Assembly (NCBI RefSeq): GCF_024753205.1
Contig: NZ_JANUGZ010000006.1
Coordinates: 1-64,000, forward strand
Direction of reading: 5' to 3'
DNA length: 64,000 bases
Source of the DNA: Massilia aurea
Lineage (GTDB): Bacteria; Pseudomonadota; Gammaproteobacteria; Burkholderiales; Burkholderiaceae_D
In this document: positions 52,307 through 63,934 of the stretch, piece by piece
How positions within the stretch are numbered: position 1 is the stretch's first letter
How the letters are laid out: every line of letters starts with the position of its first letter
Program-made: the position numbers and the translations under genes
The notes under the pieces: generated by a model
The model's input: only the letters and a program-made list of their open reading frames with translations
The model's database searches: none
What the model was told of the DNA's origin: nothing

Positions 52307-53512
52307 TTATTGTTGCTTGATAATGCCCAGCTCGCGGCCGGCTTGTTCGAATGCCTTGAGCACGATGTCCAGCTGTTCACGGGTGTGCGCTGCCGACAGC
52401 TGCACACGCACGCGCGCCTGGCCCATCGGCACCACCGGATAGAAGAAGCCCGACAGCAGCACGCCCAGTTCGAACATGCGCGCGGCGAATTTCTGCGCGA
52501 CCGGTGCGTCGAACAGCATCACCGGCACCACCGGGTGCGTGCCCGGCTTGATGGTAAAACCAATGCGCTCGATCTCGGCGCGGAAGTACGCGGTGTTCTC
52601 CATCAGGCGGTCGCGCAGTTCGGTCGACTTCGAGATGCGCTCAAGCACCGCGAGCGATGCGCCGGCAATCATCGGTGCCAGCGTGTTCGAGAACAGGTAC
52701 GGGCGCGATTTCTGGCGCAGCGTTTCGATCACTTCCTTCTTGCCCGACGTGAAACCGCCCATCGCGCCGCCCAGGGCCTTGCCCAGCGTGCCGGTGATGA
52801 TGTCGATCTTGCCGATCACGCCGCAGTGTTCGTGCGTGCCGCGGCCGGTCGCGCCCATGAAGCCCGATGCATGGCACTCGTCGATCATCGTCAGCGCGCC
52901 GTACTGCTCGGCCAGTGCGACGATCTTGTCCAGCTGGGCAATCGTGCCGTCCATCGAGAACACGCCGTCGGTGACGATGATCTTGTGGCGCTTGCCCGCT
53001 TCGGTGGCCGCGATTAGCTGCTTTTCGAGATCCGCCATGTCGTTGTTGGCATAGCGGTAGCGCGCCGCCTTGCACAGACGCACGCCGTCGATGATCGACG
53101 CGTGGTTCAGCGCGTCCGAGATGATCGCGTCGTTCTCGTCGAACAGCGGCTCGAACACGCCGCCATTAGCGTCGAACGCGGCGGCGTACAGGATCGTGTC
53201 TTCGGTGCCCAGAAATGTCGACAGCGCCGCTTCCAGCTCCTTGTGCACGGTTTGCGTGCCGCAGATGAAGCGCACCGACGACAGGCCGTAGCCGTACTTT
53301 TCAAGCGCGGCGGCGGCGGCTTGCTGGGTTTCCGGATCGCCCGCCAGGCCCAGATAGTTGTTGGCGCACATATTGATCAGGGTGCGGCCATCTTGCGCGA
53401 CCACTTCAGCGCCCTGGCGCGAAGCCAGCACGCGTTCTGGCTTGAACAAGCCATCGCTACGCAAGGTGTCGAGTTTTTGCTGCAGGCCGCTGTAGAAAGT
53501 CTGGTCGCTCAT
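52307..53512 (-). CDS. kbl: Glycine C-acetyltransferase (2-amino-3-ketobutyrate CoA ligase)
   Basis: A 401-residue PLP enzyme that cleaves 2-amino-3-oxobutyrate with CoA to glycine and acetyl-CoA. The PLP lysine is in IITGTLGKALGGAMGG; other conserved stretches are NMCANNYLGLAGDPE, YGYGLSSVRFICGTQ and MIDECHASGFMG. The start at 53512 (MSDQTFYSGLQQKLD) is family-typical. It is the first gene of the threonine-serine catabolic operon, with the regulator gene diverging upstream. Confidence 0.96.
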   Translation of the reverse strand: MSDQTFYSGLQQKLDTLRSDGLFKPERVLASRQGAEVVAQDGRTLINMCANNYLGLAGDPETQQAAAAALEKYGYGLSSVRFICGTQTVHKELEAALSTFLGTEDTILYAAAFDANGGVFEPLFDENDAIISDALNHASIIDGVRLCKAARYRYANNDMADLEKQLIAATEAGKRHKIIVTDGVFSMDGTIAQLDKIVALAEQYGALTMIDECHASGFMGATGRGTHEHCGVIGKIDIITGTLGKALGGAMGGFTSGKKEVIETLRQKSRPYLFSNTLAPMIAGASLAVLERISKSTELRDRLMENTAYFRAEIERIGFTIKPGTHPVVPVMLFDAPVAQKFAARMFELGVLLSGFFYPVVPMGQARVRVQLSAAHTREQLDIVLKAFEQAGRELGIIKQQ

Positions 53513-53576
53513 GGTGTTTTTCCTGTTCCGTGGATGGTCCGGCTTGACCGGCAGTTGGCGGATGCTGTACCGTGGG

Positions 53577-53623
53577 TTTGTTCGATGTAGAAGACTTATC
53601 CTGTATATCGAACAAAGATTCAA
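53577..53623 (-). promoter_or_regulatory. kbl promoter with overlapping 10-bp inverted-repeat operator
   Basis: Perfect arms TTTGTTCGAT (53577-53586) and ATCGAACAAA (53607-53616) are separated by 20 bp. On the minus strand TTGAAT (53618-53623), a 17-bp spacer and GATAAG (53595-53600) form a promoter for kbl, so the operator covers its spacer and -10 flank. The divergently encoded XRE-cupin protein is the probable ligand-responsive regulator (inference). Confidence 0.65.
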
Positions 53624-53686
53624 TATAGTGGATATTACCCGCGCCCAATGGACTTGGCAAGCCGGTCCTCAACACCTTATGCGGCA

Positions 53687-54262
53687 ATGAATACAATTTC
53701 AACCAACAACGCGCCACCCGAAGTCGGCGCCACACTGCAACGCCTGCGCCTGGCCCGTGGCCTGACGCTCGAAGACCTGTCGCGCATTGCCGGCGTCTCG
53801 AAATCGATGCTGTCGCAGATCGAACGCGAAAAAGCCAACCCCACCATCGCCATCACCTGGCGCCTGGCCAATGCACTGGGCGTGCAGATCAGCGAACTGC
53901 TGTCGTCCGACGTGCGTCCGACGGAACTCATCCGGCTGGTGGACGCGCACGAAATCCCCACGCTGCCGGGCGCGCACGCCGGCTATTCGCTGCGCATCCT
54001 CGGCCCGATGGATTTGGCCGGCAAGTATGAATGGTATGAGCTGACGCTGGCGCCCGGTGGCGAACTGGCATCGCAGGCGCATGATCCCGGCACGGGCGAA
54101 CACCTGACAGTGATCACGGGGACCGTGGAGCTGGAAGTGGGGCTTGAAAAGAAAAAGGTGCGCCACGGCGCGACGGCGCGCTACCCGGCCGACCAGAATC
54201 ACGTGATCCGCAATACGGGCAAGACCGAGGCCAAGGCGGTGCTGGTGGTCGTGCACCGTTAG
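53687..54262 (+). CDS. XRE-family regulator with C-terminal cupin sensor
   Basis: A 191-residue protein: HTH_3 domain (residues about 13-67; LRLARGLTLEDLSRIAGVSK, then SMLSQIEREKANPTIAITWRL) and a cupin_2 domain (about 112-190; TLAPGGELASQAHDPGTGEHLTVITGTVELEVG). XRE-cupin regulators sense small metabolites and commonly control the neighbouring catabolic genes. It is divergent from kbl-tdh-sdaA, with 174 bp between starts containing a clear inverted repeat. The ATG at 53687 is chosen because the frame before it is not conserved-looking. Confidence 0.93.
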   Translation: MNTISTNNAPPEVGATLQRLRLARGLTLEDLSRIAGVSKSMLSQIEREKANPTIAITWRLANALGVQISELLSSDVRPTELIRLVDAHEIPTLPGAHAGYSLRILGPMDLAGKYEWYELTLAPGGELASQAHDPGTGEHLTVITGTVELEVGLEKKKVRHGATARYPADQNHVIRNTGKTEAKAVLVVVHR

Positions 54263-54295
54263 TAGAAACACCAAGCGACAGACACACAAAACAAC

Positions 54296-54323
54296 ATGGC
54301 CGCCGGATCGCTCCGGCGGCCAT
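54296..54323. terminator. Strong hairpin between convergent genes
   Basis: A 12-bp perfect stem ATGGCCGCCGGA/TCCGGCGGCCAT with a TCGC loop lies between the XRE-cupin stop (54262) and the prolyl oligopeptidase stop (54342). Short A/T tracts flank it, so it can serve both genes. Confidence 0.75.
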
Positions 54324-54341
54324 GTTTGCATGCGCCTGTTG

Positions 54342-56513
<2,172 letters not shown>

Positions 56514-56605
56514 GTTGTTCTCGGTCTGTGAATGATGAGGTCGGCTTGTGGCCGCAGGGCATCATAGCGCGAAACGACAACAGTGCAAACCGCCCGCCGC
56601 GACGG

Positions 56606-57253
56606 CTACATCAGGCCAAGGGCGCGCTTGGCCGAGAGATTGCCGGCGCCCGCCGCATGGCGGTACCAGTACAGGGCGCGCGCACTGCTGGCCGCCACGC
56701 CCAGACCGCGCGCGTACATATGCGCCAGCTGGACCTGCGCGGCCACGTGCCCCTGCAAGGCGGCCTTGCGGTACCACGCCATCGCCAGCGGATGGCTGAC
56801 CGTGACGCCCAGCCCGTGCAGATAGCCGTGCGCCAGCTGCGCCTGCGCGCGCGCCATGCCCTGCTCGGCCGCACGGTAAAACCAGCTCATTGCAGTGGGA
56901 TGCGACAGCGTCACGCCACGGCCCTTGCGGTACAGCAGGCCGAGATTGTATTGCGCCGAGCGATCGCCCTGCTGCGCGGCGCGGCGGAACCAGCACGCAG
57001 CGAGCGCGTGGTCGGGCGGCACGCCCCGGCCGCTGTAGTGCAAGGCGCCGAGATGGTTCTGCGCATAGGCCAGGCCGTGCGAGGCGGCGCGCGCCAGCCA
57101 GACGACGGCCTGCGCGTCGTCGCGCTCGACGCCGTGGCCGCGCAGGTAGAGCTGGGCCAGGTTGAACTGGGCGTACGGGTTGCCTTGCCAGGCAGCGCGG
57201 TGATACCAGGAGAACGTCGCGGCGCCGGCGCGGGCGGCATGGTCGGAGCTCAT
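56606..57253 (-). CDS. Sel1-like repeat protein
   Basis: A 215-residue protein made almost entirely of five to six Sel1 repeats of about 36 residues (for example AQFNLAQLYLRGHGVERDDAQAV and AQNHLGALHYSGRGVPPDHALAA). There is no signal peptide or membrane segment, suggesting a cytoplasmic scaffold. An alternative longer frame on the same strand overlaps in another phase and lacks repeat sense. It lies alone between the peptidase and exonuclease genes. Confidence 0.85.
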   Translation of the reverse strand: MSSDHAARAGAATFSWYHRAAWQGNPYAQFNLAQLYLRGHGVERDDAQAVVWLARAASHGLAYAQNHLGALHYSGRGVPPDHALAACWFRRAAQQGDRSAQYNLGLLYRKGRGVTLSHPTAMSWFYRAAEQGMARAQAQLAHGYLHGLGVTVSHPLAMAWYRKAALQGHVAAQVQLAHMYARGLGVAASSARALYWYRHAAGAGNLSAKRALGLM

Positions 57254-57380
57254 CCAGATCCTTTCGGCAAGTCGTGCGAACGGCCGCAGGCGCAGCCGAT
57301 TCCATTGCCAAAAGTTTAAGTAGATCGGGGCTACGCGGTTTGCGAGCGCACAATCAGGCGTCAGGCGAAATCAGCTGAGA

Positions 57381-58046
57381 TTAGCTGCAATGCGCCTCGG
57401 CAGCCATCCGGCGTTCGCGCACGGTGGCCGCATATTTTTCCAGAAATACCGGGATTTTGGCGGCAGCAACCTTGTTGATCGACACCAGCAGACTCGGCTC
57501 GACGCGCTCGATGCCGCAGGTGCGGCCGAGATGCCGCGCGGCATGCAGCAGCACGTCAGCAGCGACCTGGGCGTCGGCCTCGGCCCGGTGGGCCGTGCCG
57601 ACAAAGGGAATGCCAAGCTGGCTCGACAGCTGGCCCAGCTTGTAGCTGACCAGGCCCGGGAACAGACGGCGCGACAGTTTCAGCGAGCACACGAGGCCCA
57701 CGTGCTGCGTCGTGCGGCCCAGGCGCGCGCCTTCGGCCTTCAAAAACTTTTCGTCGAAGCTGGCGTTGTGCGCCGACAGCACGTCGCCGCCGATGAAGTC
57801 GAGCAGCTCAGGCACGACCTGGTGCGAAGGCGGCGCACTGTCGACCATCTGTTGCGTGATGCCGGTCAGGGCCGTGATGAACGACGGCACGCGCACGCCG
57901 CAATTGACAAGCGAGACATAACGCTCGGTCACTTCGCCGCCAACGATGCGCAGCGCCGCCACTTCCGTGATGCGGTCGCCCATGTCGGGCGACAGGCCGG
58001 TGGTCTCGAAGTCGAGCATCACCAGCGGTCGGTCGTACATACTCAT
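57381..58046 (-). CDS. DnaQ-like DEDDh 3'-5' exonuclease
   Basis: A 221-residue exonuclease-fold protein. Exo I is MLDFETTGLSP (Asp and Glu), Exo II is SAHNASFDEKFL (Asp) and Exo III is GTAHRAEADAQVAADVL (His and Asp), so all metal-binding residues are present. It resembles DNA polymerase III epsilon and the stand-alone DEDDh nucleases of Burkholderiales. It could trim DNA or RNA; a repair role is more likely than replication because the polymerase-binding tail is not recognised. The start is at 58046 or 58040. Confidence 0.9.
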   Translation of the reverse strand: MSMYDRPLVMLDFETTGLSPDMGDRITEVAALRIVGGEVTERYVSLVNCGVRVPSFITALTGITQQMVDSAPPSHQVVPELLDFIGGDVLSAHNASFDEKFLKAEGARLGRTTQHVGLVCSLKLSRRLFPGLVSYKLGQLSSQLGIPFVGTAHRAEADAQVAADVLLHAARHLGRTCGIERVEPSLLVSINKVAAAKIPVFLEKYAATVRERRMAAEAHCS

Positions 58047-58079
58047 CCTTGCTCCTTTGTGTGCTTTTCCAGCGGGGTG

Positions 58080-59345
58080 TCAGCCGAACTTGCGTAGCGC
58101 GTCGAGCGCCAGGCCGGTGCCGATGCTGCCGAACAGGTCGCCCTCGACGCGGCGCGCATCCGGCACCATCGCACCAATCCGCGCGCGCAGCAAGCCCACG
58201 CCGCTCGAACCACCCGTGAAAAAGACCGTGTCGACATCGGCCGGCCTGACGCCGGCATCGGCGAACAGCTTGCCGACGGTCGTGGCGACCTGCTCGACCA
58301 GCTGCGCGATCGCCGCTTCGAACTGCGCGCGCGCGATGTCCAGCGACTCGGGTGGCGACAGGCGATCGAGCTGCAGATTGACCATGTCGGCATCGGACAG
58401 CGCAATCTTGGCGCCCTCGACCTGCATCGCCAGCCAGTGGCCGGCGCGGTCGTCGATCAGATTCTGCAGACGCGCGATGCGGGCCGGTTCGGCCGCGTCG
58501 CGCGCCAGGTCGGCCAGTTGCGTCACGCTCTTTCGCGTATAGGCCTGGTTGATCGTGTGCCAGGTGGCCAGATTGAAGTAGTAGCTCGACGGGATCTCGG
58601 CGCCCGAGCGCAATTTGCTGCCGTAGCCGAGCAACGGCATGACGCTCGCCAGGCTCAGGTACTTGTCGAAATCGGTGCCGCCGATGTGCACGCCGCCGTT
58701 GGCCAGGATATCGTCGCGGCGGTCGGGCCGGCCGGCGCGCTCGGGGCCCAGGCGCACCAGCGAAAAGTCGGACGTACCGCCGCCGATGTCGGCGATCAGG
58801 ACCAGTTCTTCGCGGTCGATGCGCGATTCGTAATCGAAGGCGGCGGCGATTGGCTCGTACTGGAAGCCGATGTCGCGAAAGCCAACCGAGCGCGCCACGT
58901 CGAGCAGCGTATCCTCGGCCAGCTGGTCGGCCTGGGCATCGTCGTCGATGAAGAACACGGGGCGCCCGAACACGGCGCTCTGGAACGGCTGGCCGGCCTG
59001 TGTTTCGGCGCGGTGCTTGACCTCCCCGATGAACTGGGCCAGCAGCGAACGGAACGACACGGAACGGCCCGCGACCTCGGTCTGGCCATCGATCAGGCTC
59101 GTGCCCAGCAGGCTTTTCAGCGAGCGCATCAGGCGGCCTTCGTAGCCTTCGAGATATTCGGCAAGCGCGGCGCGGCCATAGCTGACGCGGTCGTCGTCGG
59201 CGTTGAAAAACACCACCGACGGCAGCGTGGGCTTGCCGTCCTCGAGGGTCAACAGCGCCGTCGGGGCGGATTGCATCATGCCGGGCCGATACCAGCCGAC
59301 CGTGGAATTTGACGTGCCGAAGTCAACGCCGCAAGCGTGCACCAT
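58080..59345 (-). CDS. Hsp70-family protein, YegD-like
   Basis: A 421-residue actin-fold ATPase resembling YegD. Nucleotide-binding motifs are CGVDFGTSNSTVG (phosphate 1), LIADIGGGTSDFSLVRLG (phosphate 2) and VFFTGGSSGVGLLRARI (adenosine). The protein ends soon after the ATPase domain, so it lacks the peptide-binding domain of DnaK, as is normal for YegD. The physiological role is not settled; a regulatory or assembly ATPase is likely. It is 33 bp upstream of the exonuclease gene on the same strand. Confidence 0.92.
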   Translation of the reverse strand: MVHACGVDFGTSNSTVGWYRPGMMQSAPTALLTLEDGKPTLPSVVFFNADDDRVSYGRAALAEYLEGYEGRLMRSLKSLLGTSLIDGQTEVAGRSVSFRSLLAQFIGEVKHRAETQAGQPFQSAVFGRPVFFIDDDAQADQLAEDTLLDVARSVGFRDIGFQYEPIAAAFDYESRIDREELVLIADIGGGTSDFSLVRLGPERAGRPDRRDDILANGGVHIGGTDFDKYLSLASVMPLLGYGSKLRSGAEIPSSYYFNLATWHTINQAYTRKSVTQLADLARDAAEPARIARLQNLIDDRAGHWLAMQVEGAKIALSDADMVNLQLDRLSPPESLDIARAQFEAAIAQLVEQVATTVGKLFADAGVRPADVDTVFFTGGSSGVGLLRARIGAMVPDARRVEGDLFGSIGTGLALDALRKFG

Positions 59346-59412
59346 AGGAACCTTTATCTTGAAGGGGCGGTATGGTAACAGATTCCGTCGAGTATCGCTC
59401 CCCCGCTTCCCG

Positions 59413-59432
59413 CTGTAAGCAAGCTCTTACAG
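59413..59432. promoter_or_regulatory. Short inverted repeat between yegD-like gene and iaaA
   Basis: CTGTAAG/CTTACAG arms are separated by 6 bp in the 203-bp spacer between divergent genes. The position fits an operator for the cyanophycin operon or the Hsp70 gene, but it could be chance. Confidence 0.3.
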
Positions 59433-59548
59433 GGAGGCGGCAGGCGTACCGATATGGTGTGGTTGGTGAACACCGGATAATCGCCGGGCAATGCACTGCC
59501 GGTGCTGTACGCTGGCCACGACAACAATAAAGCAGAAAGATTGACCGC

Positions 59549-60460
59549 ATGAGCAATACCCCCCACGCTGGCGCCGTCGTTGTTCATGGCGGCGCCGGCA
59601 CGTCGCGCGACCATGAAGACGGTTGCGTGCTCGCCGCGCGCCGCGCCCTGGCGCAACTGGAAATCAATGGCGACGCACTCGGCGCCGCCATCGGCGCCGT
59701 GACCACGATGGAAGACGATGGCCGCTTCAATGCCGGCAGCGGCTCGGTGCTGGGCCTGGATGGCGCCACGGTTGAAATGGACGCGGCGATCATGGACACG
59801 CGCGGCCGCCTTGGCGCTGTCGCCTGCGTGCAGTCGGTGAAGAACCCGGTGCGCCTGGCGCGCGCGGTGGCCGACACGCCGCACTGGCTGCTCGTCGGCG
59901 AAGGCGCCAGCCGCTTCGCGCGCACGATCGGCATGCCGGACGCCGCTCCGGTGACGGAACGCCAGCGCACGGCGCACCGCAAGCTGCTCGCGCAACTGGC
60001 CGGTTCGATGCCGGTGATGCCGGGCCTGGACCGCGACCTGATCGACCACTACTGGAATTACAATACGCCGGTGCGCTTGCCCGAAGGCGTGGCCTGCGAC
60101 ACCGTTGGCGCCGTCGTGCGCGGCGCCGATGGCCACTTTGCCGTGGCCTGTTCGAGCGGCGGCTCGGCGCCGGCCCTGCTGGGCCGCGTTGGTGACGCGC
60201 CGATCATCGGCAGCGGCTTTTTTGCCGGCCCGGAAGGCGCCGTCGCTGCCACCGGCATCGGTGAACAGATCGTGCGCCATCTGCTGGCGCGCACCGTGTA
60301 CGGCTGGATTGCCGATGGCATCCCGCTGACCGATGCGCTGCAGCGCGGCGTCGCTTTATTCACCCCGGACATCAAGGTCGGCCTGATTGCGGTGAGCCGC
60401 ACGGACGCCGGCGCTTTCAGCAACAGTGATATGCCCACTTCGAAAATGGTACAACGATGA
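59549..60460 (+). CDS. iaaA: Isoaspartyl dipeptidase / L-asparaginase (Ntn hydrolase)
   Basis: A 303-residue N-terminal-nucleophile hydrolase. Autocleavage before Thr185 (in CDTVGAVVRGADG) would create the active beta subunit. Substrate-loop motifs GRFNAGSGSVLGLDG, CSSGGSAPALLGRVGDAPIIGSG and GTGI-like ATGIGEQIVR are present. It splits beta-aspartyl dipeptides. Next to cyanophycinase, its probable substrate is the beta-Asp-Arg released from cyanophycin (inference). Its stop overlaps the cphB start by 4 bp. Confidence 0.92.
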   Translation: MSNTPHAGAVVVHGGAGTSRDHEDGCVLAARRALAQLEINGDALGAAIGAVTTMEDDGRFNAGSGSVLGLDGATVEMDAAIMDTRGRLGAVACVQSVKNPVRLARAVADTPHWLLVGEGASRFARTIGMPDAAPVTERQRTAHRKLLAQLAGSMPVMPGLDRDLIDHYWNYNTPVRLPEGVACDTVGAVVRGADGHFAVACSSGGSAPALLGRVGDAPIIGSGFFAGPEGAVAATGIGEQIVRHLLARTVYGWIADGIPLTDALQRGVALFTPDIKVGLIAVSRTDAGAFSNSDMPTSKMVQR

Positions 60461-61338
60461 ACCAGGAAATGAACGCACCGCGCAACGGCCACCTCGTCAT
60501 CATCGGCGGCCATGAAGACCGCCAGCACGACATGCAGATCCTGTCGCGCTTTATCGAACTGGCCGGCGGCCCCGACGCGCGCATCGTCGTGATCACGGCC
60601 GCCAGCCAGATCGCCGACGAGATGTGGCACATCTACGATGATGCCTTCGGCGCACTGGGCGTAACGCGCCACAGCCACCTCGAAATCACGAGCCGCGACG
60701 ACGCCAACGACGAAAACTTCGTGCGCCAGGTCGCCGAAGCCGATGGCATCTTCATGACGGGCGGCGACCAGAAGCGCCTCCTCGCGCTGATCGGCGGCAC
60801 GGCGCTGGACGCCGAAATGCACGCCGCGCTGAAGGTGCGCGGCGCGACCATTGGCGGCACCAGCGCCGGTGCATCGGCGATGTCGGGCCACATGCTCGCG
60901 CAGGGCCGCACCGACTTGCTGCCCGAAAAAGGCTCGGTCAGTCTGGGCGCGGGCCTGGGCTTTTTGCACCGCGTGGTCGTCGACCAGCATTTCTCGGAGC
61001 GTCAGCGTCTGTCGCGCCTGCTGTCGATCGTCGCGCAGAACCCGTACCTGCAAGGCATCGGCATCGATGAAGACACGGCGCTCGTGATCGAGCGCGGCGT
61101 GGGCATCGAGGTGCTGGGCGAAGGCGCGGTGACTGTCGTCGACGGCCGGTCGATGAGCAGCAACGTGGCCGAGATCAAGGACCGGGCCATCCCGGAACTG
61201 ATCGACGTGCGCCTGCACCTGCTGCCCGCTGGCGCCAAGTATTCACTGCCGATTGGCGATGAACAGGTGGGCAGGCGCATTCCTGCGTCGCTGCTGGACT
61301 TCCTGCAGATCGTCACGAAGCGCACGCCTCTCTCATGA
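60457..61338 (+). CDS. cphB: Cyanophycinase
   Basis: A 293-residue serine exopeptidase of family S51 that degrades cyanophycin to beta-Asp-Arg dipeptides. The nucleophile is Ser136 in IGGTSAGASAM. Further motifs are GHLVIIGGHEDR, GIFMTGGDQKRLL and GLGFLHRVVVDQHFSERQRLSRLL, which is specific to cyanophycinase rather than dipeptidase E. No signal peptide, so it is the intracellular form. It overlaps cphA by 4 bp. Confidence 0.95.
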   Translation: MNQEMNAPRNGHLVIIGGHEDRQHDMQILSRFIELAGGPDARIVVITAASQIADEMWHIYDDAFGALGVTRHSHLEITSRDDANDENFVRQVAEADGIFMTGGDQKRLLALIGGTALDAEMHAALKVRGATIGGTSAGASAMSGHMLAQGRTDLLPEKGSVSLGAGLGFLHRVVVDQHFSERQRLSRLLSIVAQNPYLQGIGIDEDTALVIERGVGIEVLGEGAVTVVDGRSMSSNVAEIKDRAIPELIDVRLHLLPAGAKYSLPIGDEQVGRRIPASLLDFLQIVTKRTPLS

Positions 61339-63923
61339 AAGTGATCGAAAAGCGCCTGCTGCGGGGCCCGAACCTGTATGCCGAGACGCCGTGCCTGATG
61401 GCGGTGGTCGACAATCTGAATACCAAGGGACGTGGCTTCGGTGCGCGCCTGCTGGCGCTGATGCCGGAGCTGCCCGCGGCAGCGGCCGTGCGGCTGTCTG
61501 ACGATGCGCTGCCTGTCGACGCGCTCGAACCCGTGATCATGGAACTGCAGCGCCTCGCGGGTGCGACCGGTGTGCAAGGTGCGACGCTGGCGGTCACGGG
61601 GCATGAACAGCGCCGGCGCATCGTGTGCGGTTACGGCGTCGAGCAGGTGGCGAGCGAAGCGCTGCGGGCCGGCGTCAAGCTGCTGACCGCGCTGACGCGC
61701 GATGAAGCGTTCGATCTCGATGCTACCGTTGCGGCGCTGCGCGAGATCGCTCTAGAGCATGCGATCGGCACCAGTACCGGCGCCGTGCTCGATGCGGCGC
61801 ACCGGCGCGGCATTCCATCGCGCCGGCTGACGGACGACGCGAATCTGTTCCAGCTGGGCTGGGGCAGCCGCCAGAAACGCTTGCAGGCGACGATCACCGG
61901 CGCCACCAACTCGATCGCGGTGAGCATCGCCAGCGACAAGCACCTGACCAAGACCCTGCTCGCCCAGGCCGGCGTGCCGGTGCCGCGTGGCGAGGTCGTG
62001 ACGACCAGCGTGGCGGCTCAGCGCGTCGCACGGCGCCTGGGCTGCGCAGTGGTGGTCAAGCCACTGGACGCGAATCAGGGCAAGGGCGTGACGGTCGATT
62101 GCGCGACGCCTGACAGCGTCGAACGGGCATTCGAGCACGCGCGGCGGCACGGTCGCCGCGTAATCGTCGAACAGTACCTGCGTGGACGCGACTACCGCGT
62201 GCTGGTCACGGGCGGCCGCATCGCCGCGGCATCGTGGCGGCGCCCGCCTGGCGTGACGGGCGATAGCCACTCGACGATCCGCGAGCTGGTTGAACTTGAA
62301 AACCGCAACCCGGCACGGGGCGACGGGCACACGAACATCCTGACCAAGATTCCGCTCGACGCACTGGCGCTCGAGACGCTGGCCAGCCAGGGCTACGAGC
62401 TCGATACGGTGCTCACGGCCGGCATCGGCGCCGACCTGCGGGGCAACGCCAACCTGTCCACTGGCGGCACCGCCGAAGACGTGACCGATCTGCTGCCGGA
62501 AGAAACGCGCGACATCTGCATCCGCGCCGCACGCACGATCGGCCTGGACATCGCTGGCATCGACATCATCTGCGACGACATCGCCCTGCCCTTGCGCGAT
62601 CAGCGCGGGGGCGTCATCGAGGTCAATGCCGCGCCGGGGATCCGGATGCACCAGTATCCGAGCCGCGGCGCGCCGCGCGATGCGGGTGACGCCATCGCCC
62701 GTGCCCTGTTCGGCGACGACGACGGCCGCATTCCCGTGGTCGCGGTGACGGGCACCAATGGCAAGACCACCACGAGCCTGCTGATCGAGCACGTGGTGCG
62801 CCTGGCCGGCCTGCGCACCGGCGTCACGACGACCAGCGGTGTGTACCTGGACGGGCAGCTGGCGTATGAAGGCGACTGCACCGGCTACCATTCGGCGCGC
62901 AGCGTGCTGGGTTCGCCCGAGGTAGACTTCGCCGTGCTGGAAACGGCGCGCGGCGGCATCCTCAAACGGGGCCTGGCGTACGATCATTGCGACGTGGCGG
63001 TGGTGCTGAATGTCTCGGCCGATCATCTGGGACTGGATGGCATCGACACGATCGAGGATCTGGCCAGGGTCAAGGCGGTCGTCGCGGCCAGGGCGACGCG
63101 CGCGGTGGTGCTCAATGCCGAAGACGCGTATTGCGTGAAGATGGCGGACACGCTGGCCGACGGCGTCGAGATTATCTATTTCGCGCTCGACGCCGAAGAC
63201 CAGGTCCTGGTGCCGCACATCGAACACGGTGGCCGCGGCGTCTACCTGCAGGATTCGACGATCGTACTGGCCGGGGGCGTGAGGCACGAGGCTTTGCTCG
63301 ATGTGCGCGACATGCCCGTGTCACTGGGAGGTCGTGCGCGCTACAACATCGCCAACGCGATGGCGGCAGCGGCAGCGCTGATGGCCAGCGGCTTCAGCAA
63401 CCGCGACATCGCCGCCGGCTTGCGCGGCTTTGTATCGGACAACAAGCACAATCCGCTGCGCTCGAACCTGTACGATGTCGATGGCGTGACCGTCGTCGTC
63501 GACTACGCCCACAACTGCGCCGCCTACGCCGCGCTGGCCGAGATGGCGCGCGCCATGACGGCCGGTCGCCTGGTCGGCGTCGTAGCCGCCCCGGGCGACC
63601 GCCGCGACGCCGACCTGATCGACATCGGCCGCACCTGCGCCGCCGGCTTCGACGAACTGGTCGTCTACGACAGCGAAGCGCGTGGCCGCGCCGCGGGTGA
63701 ATCCGCAAGACTCATCGCCCGCGGCGCCCAGCTGGCAAAGATTGTGCCAGGCCACCTGCAGATCGAGCATGACGTCCACTGCGCCATCCGCCTGGGCCTG
63801 GCACGCTGCGTCCCGGGCGACGTCCTGGTCTTCGGGTGCGGCTCATCCATCTCCGAACTCACGGAAGCCCTCCGCCCCACCCGTCCGGACCTGGCGAACA
63901 AAATCGAGGCCGCCGCAATCTGA
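61335..63923 (+). CDS. cphA: Cyanophycin synthetase
   Basis: An 862-residue ligase polymerising aspartate and arginine into the nitrogen-reserve granule cyanophycin. The N-terminal domain opens with LLRGPNLYAETPC. The ATP-grasp module (about 220-460) contains VVKPLDANQGKGVTVD and GVIEVNAAPGIRMHQYPS and adds Asp. The Mur-ligase-like module has the P-loop GTNGKT (473-478), ETARGGILKRGLAYD and DYAHNCAAY, and adds Arg. Length is standard for CphA. It is last in iaaA-cphB-cphA and followed by a terminator. Confidence 0.97.
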   Translation: MKVIEKRLLRGPNLYAETPCLMAVVDNLNTKGRGFGARLLALMPELPAAAAVRLSDDALPVDALEPVIMELQRLAGATGVQGATLAVTGHEQRRRIVCGYGVEQVASEALRAGVKLLTALTRDEAFDLDATVAALREIALEHAIGTSTGAVLDAAHRRGIPSRRLTDDANLFQLGWGSRQKRLQATITGATNSIAVSIASDKHLTKTLLAQAGVPVPRGEVVTTSVAAQRVARRLGCAVVVKPLDANQGKGVTVDCATPDSVERAFEHARRHGRRVIVEQYLRGRDYRVLVTGGRIAAASWRRPPGVTGDSHSTIRELVELENRNPARGDGHTNILTKIPLDALALETLASQGYELDTVLTAGIGADLRGNANLSTGGTAEDVTDLLPEETRDICIRAARTIGLDIAGIDIICDDIALPLRDQRGGVIEVNAAPGIRMHQYPSRGAPRDAGDAIARALFGDDDGRIPVVAVTGTNGKTTTSLLIEHVVRLAGLRTGVTTTSGVYLDGQLAYEGDCTGYHSARSVLGSPEVDFAVLETARGGILKRGLAYDHCDVAVVLNVSADHLGLDGIDTIEDLARVKAVVAARATRAVVLNAEDAYCVKMADTLADGVEIIYFALDAEDQVLVPHIEHGGRGVYLQDSTIVLAGGVRHEALLDVRDMPVSLGGRARYNIANAMAAAAALMASGFSNRDIAAGLRGFVSDNKHNPLRSNLYDVDGVTVVVDYAHNCAAYAALAEMARAMTAGRLVGVVAAPGDRRDADLIDIGRTCAAGFDELVVYDSEARGRAAGESARLIARGAQLAKIVPGHLQIEHDVHCAIRLGLARCVPGDVLVFGCGSSISELTEALRPTRPDLANKIEAAAI

Positions 63924-63934
63924 GCCCCAACGAC

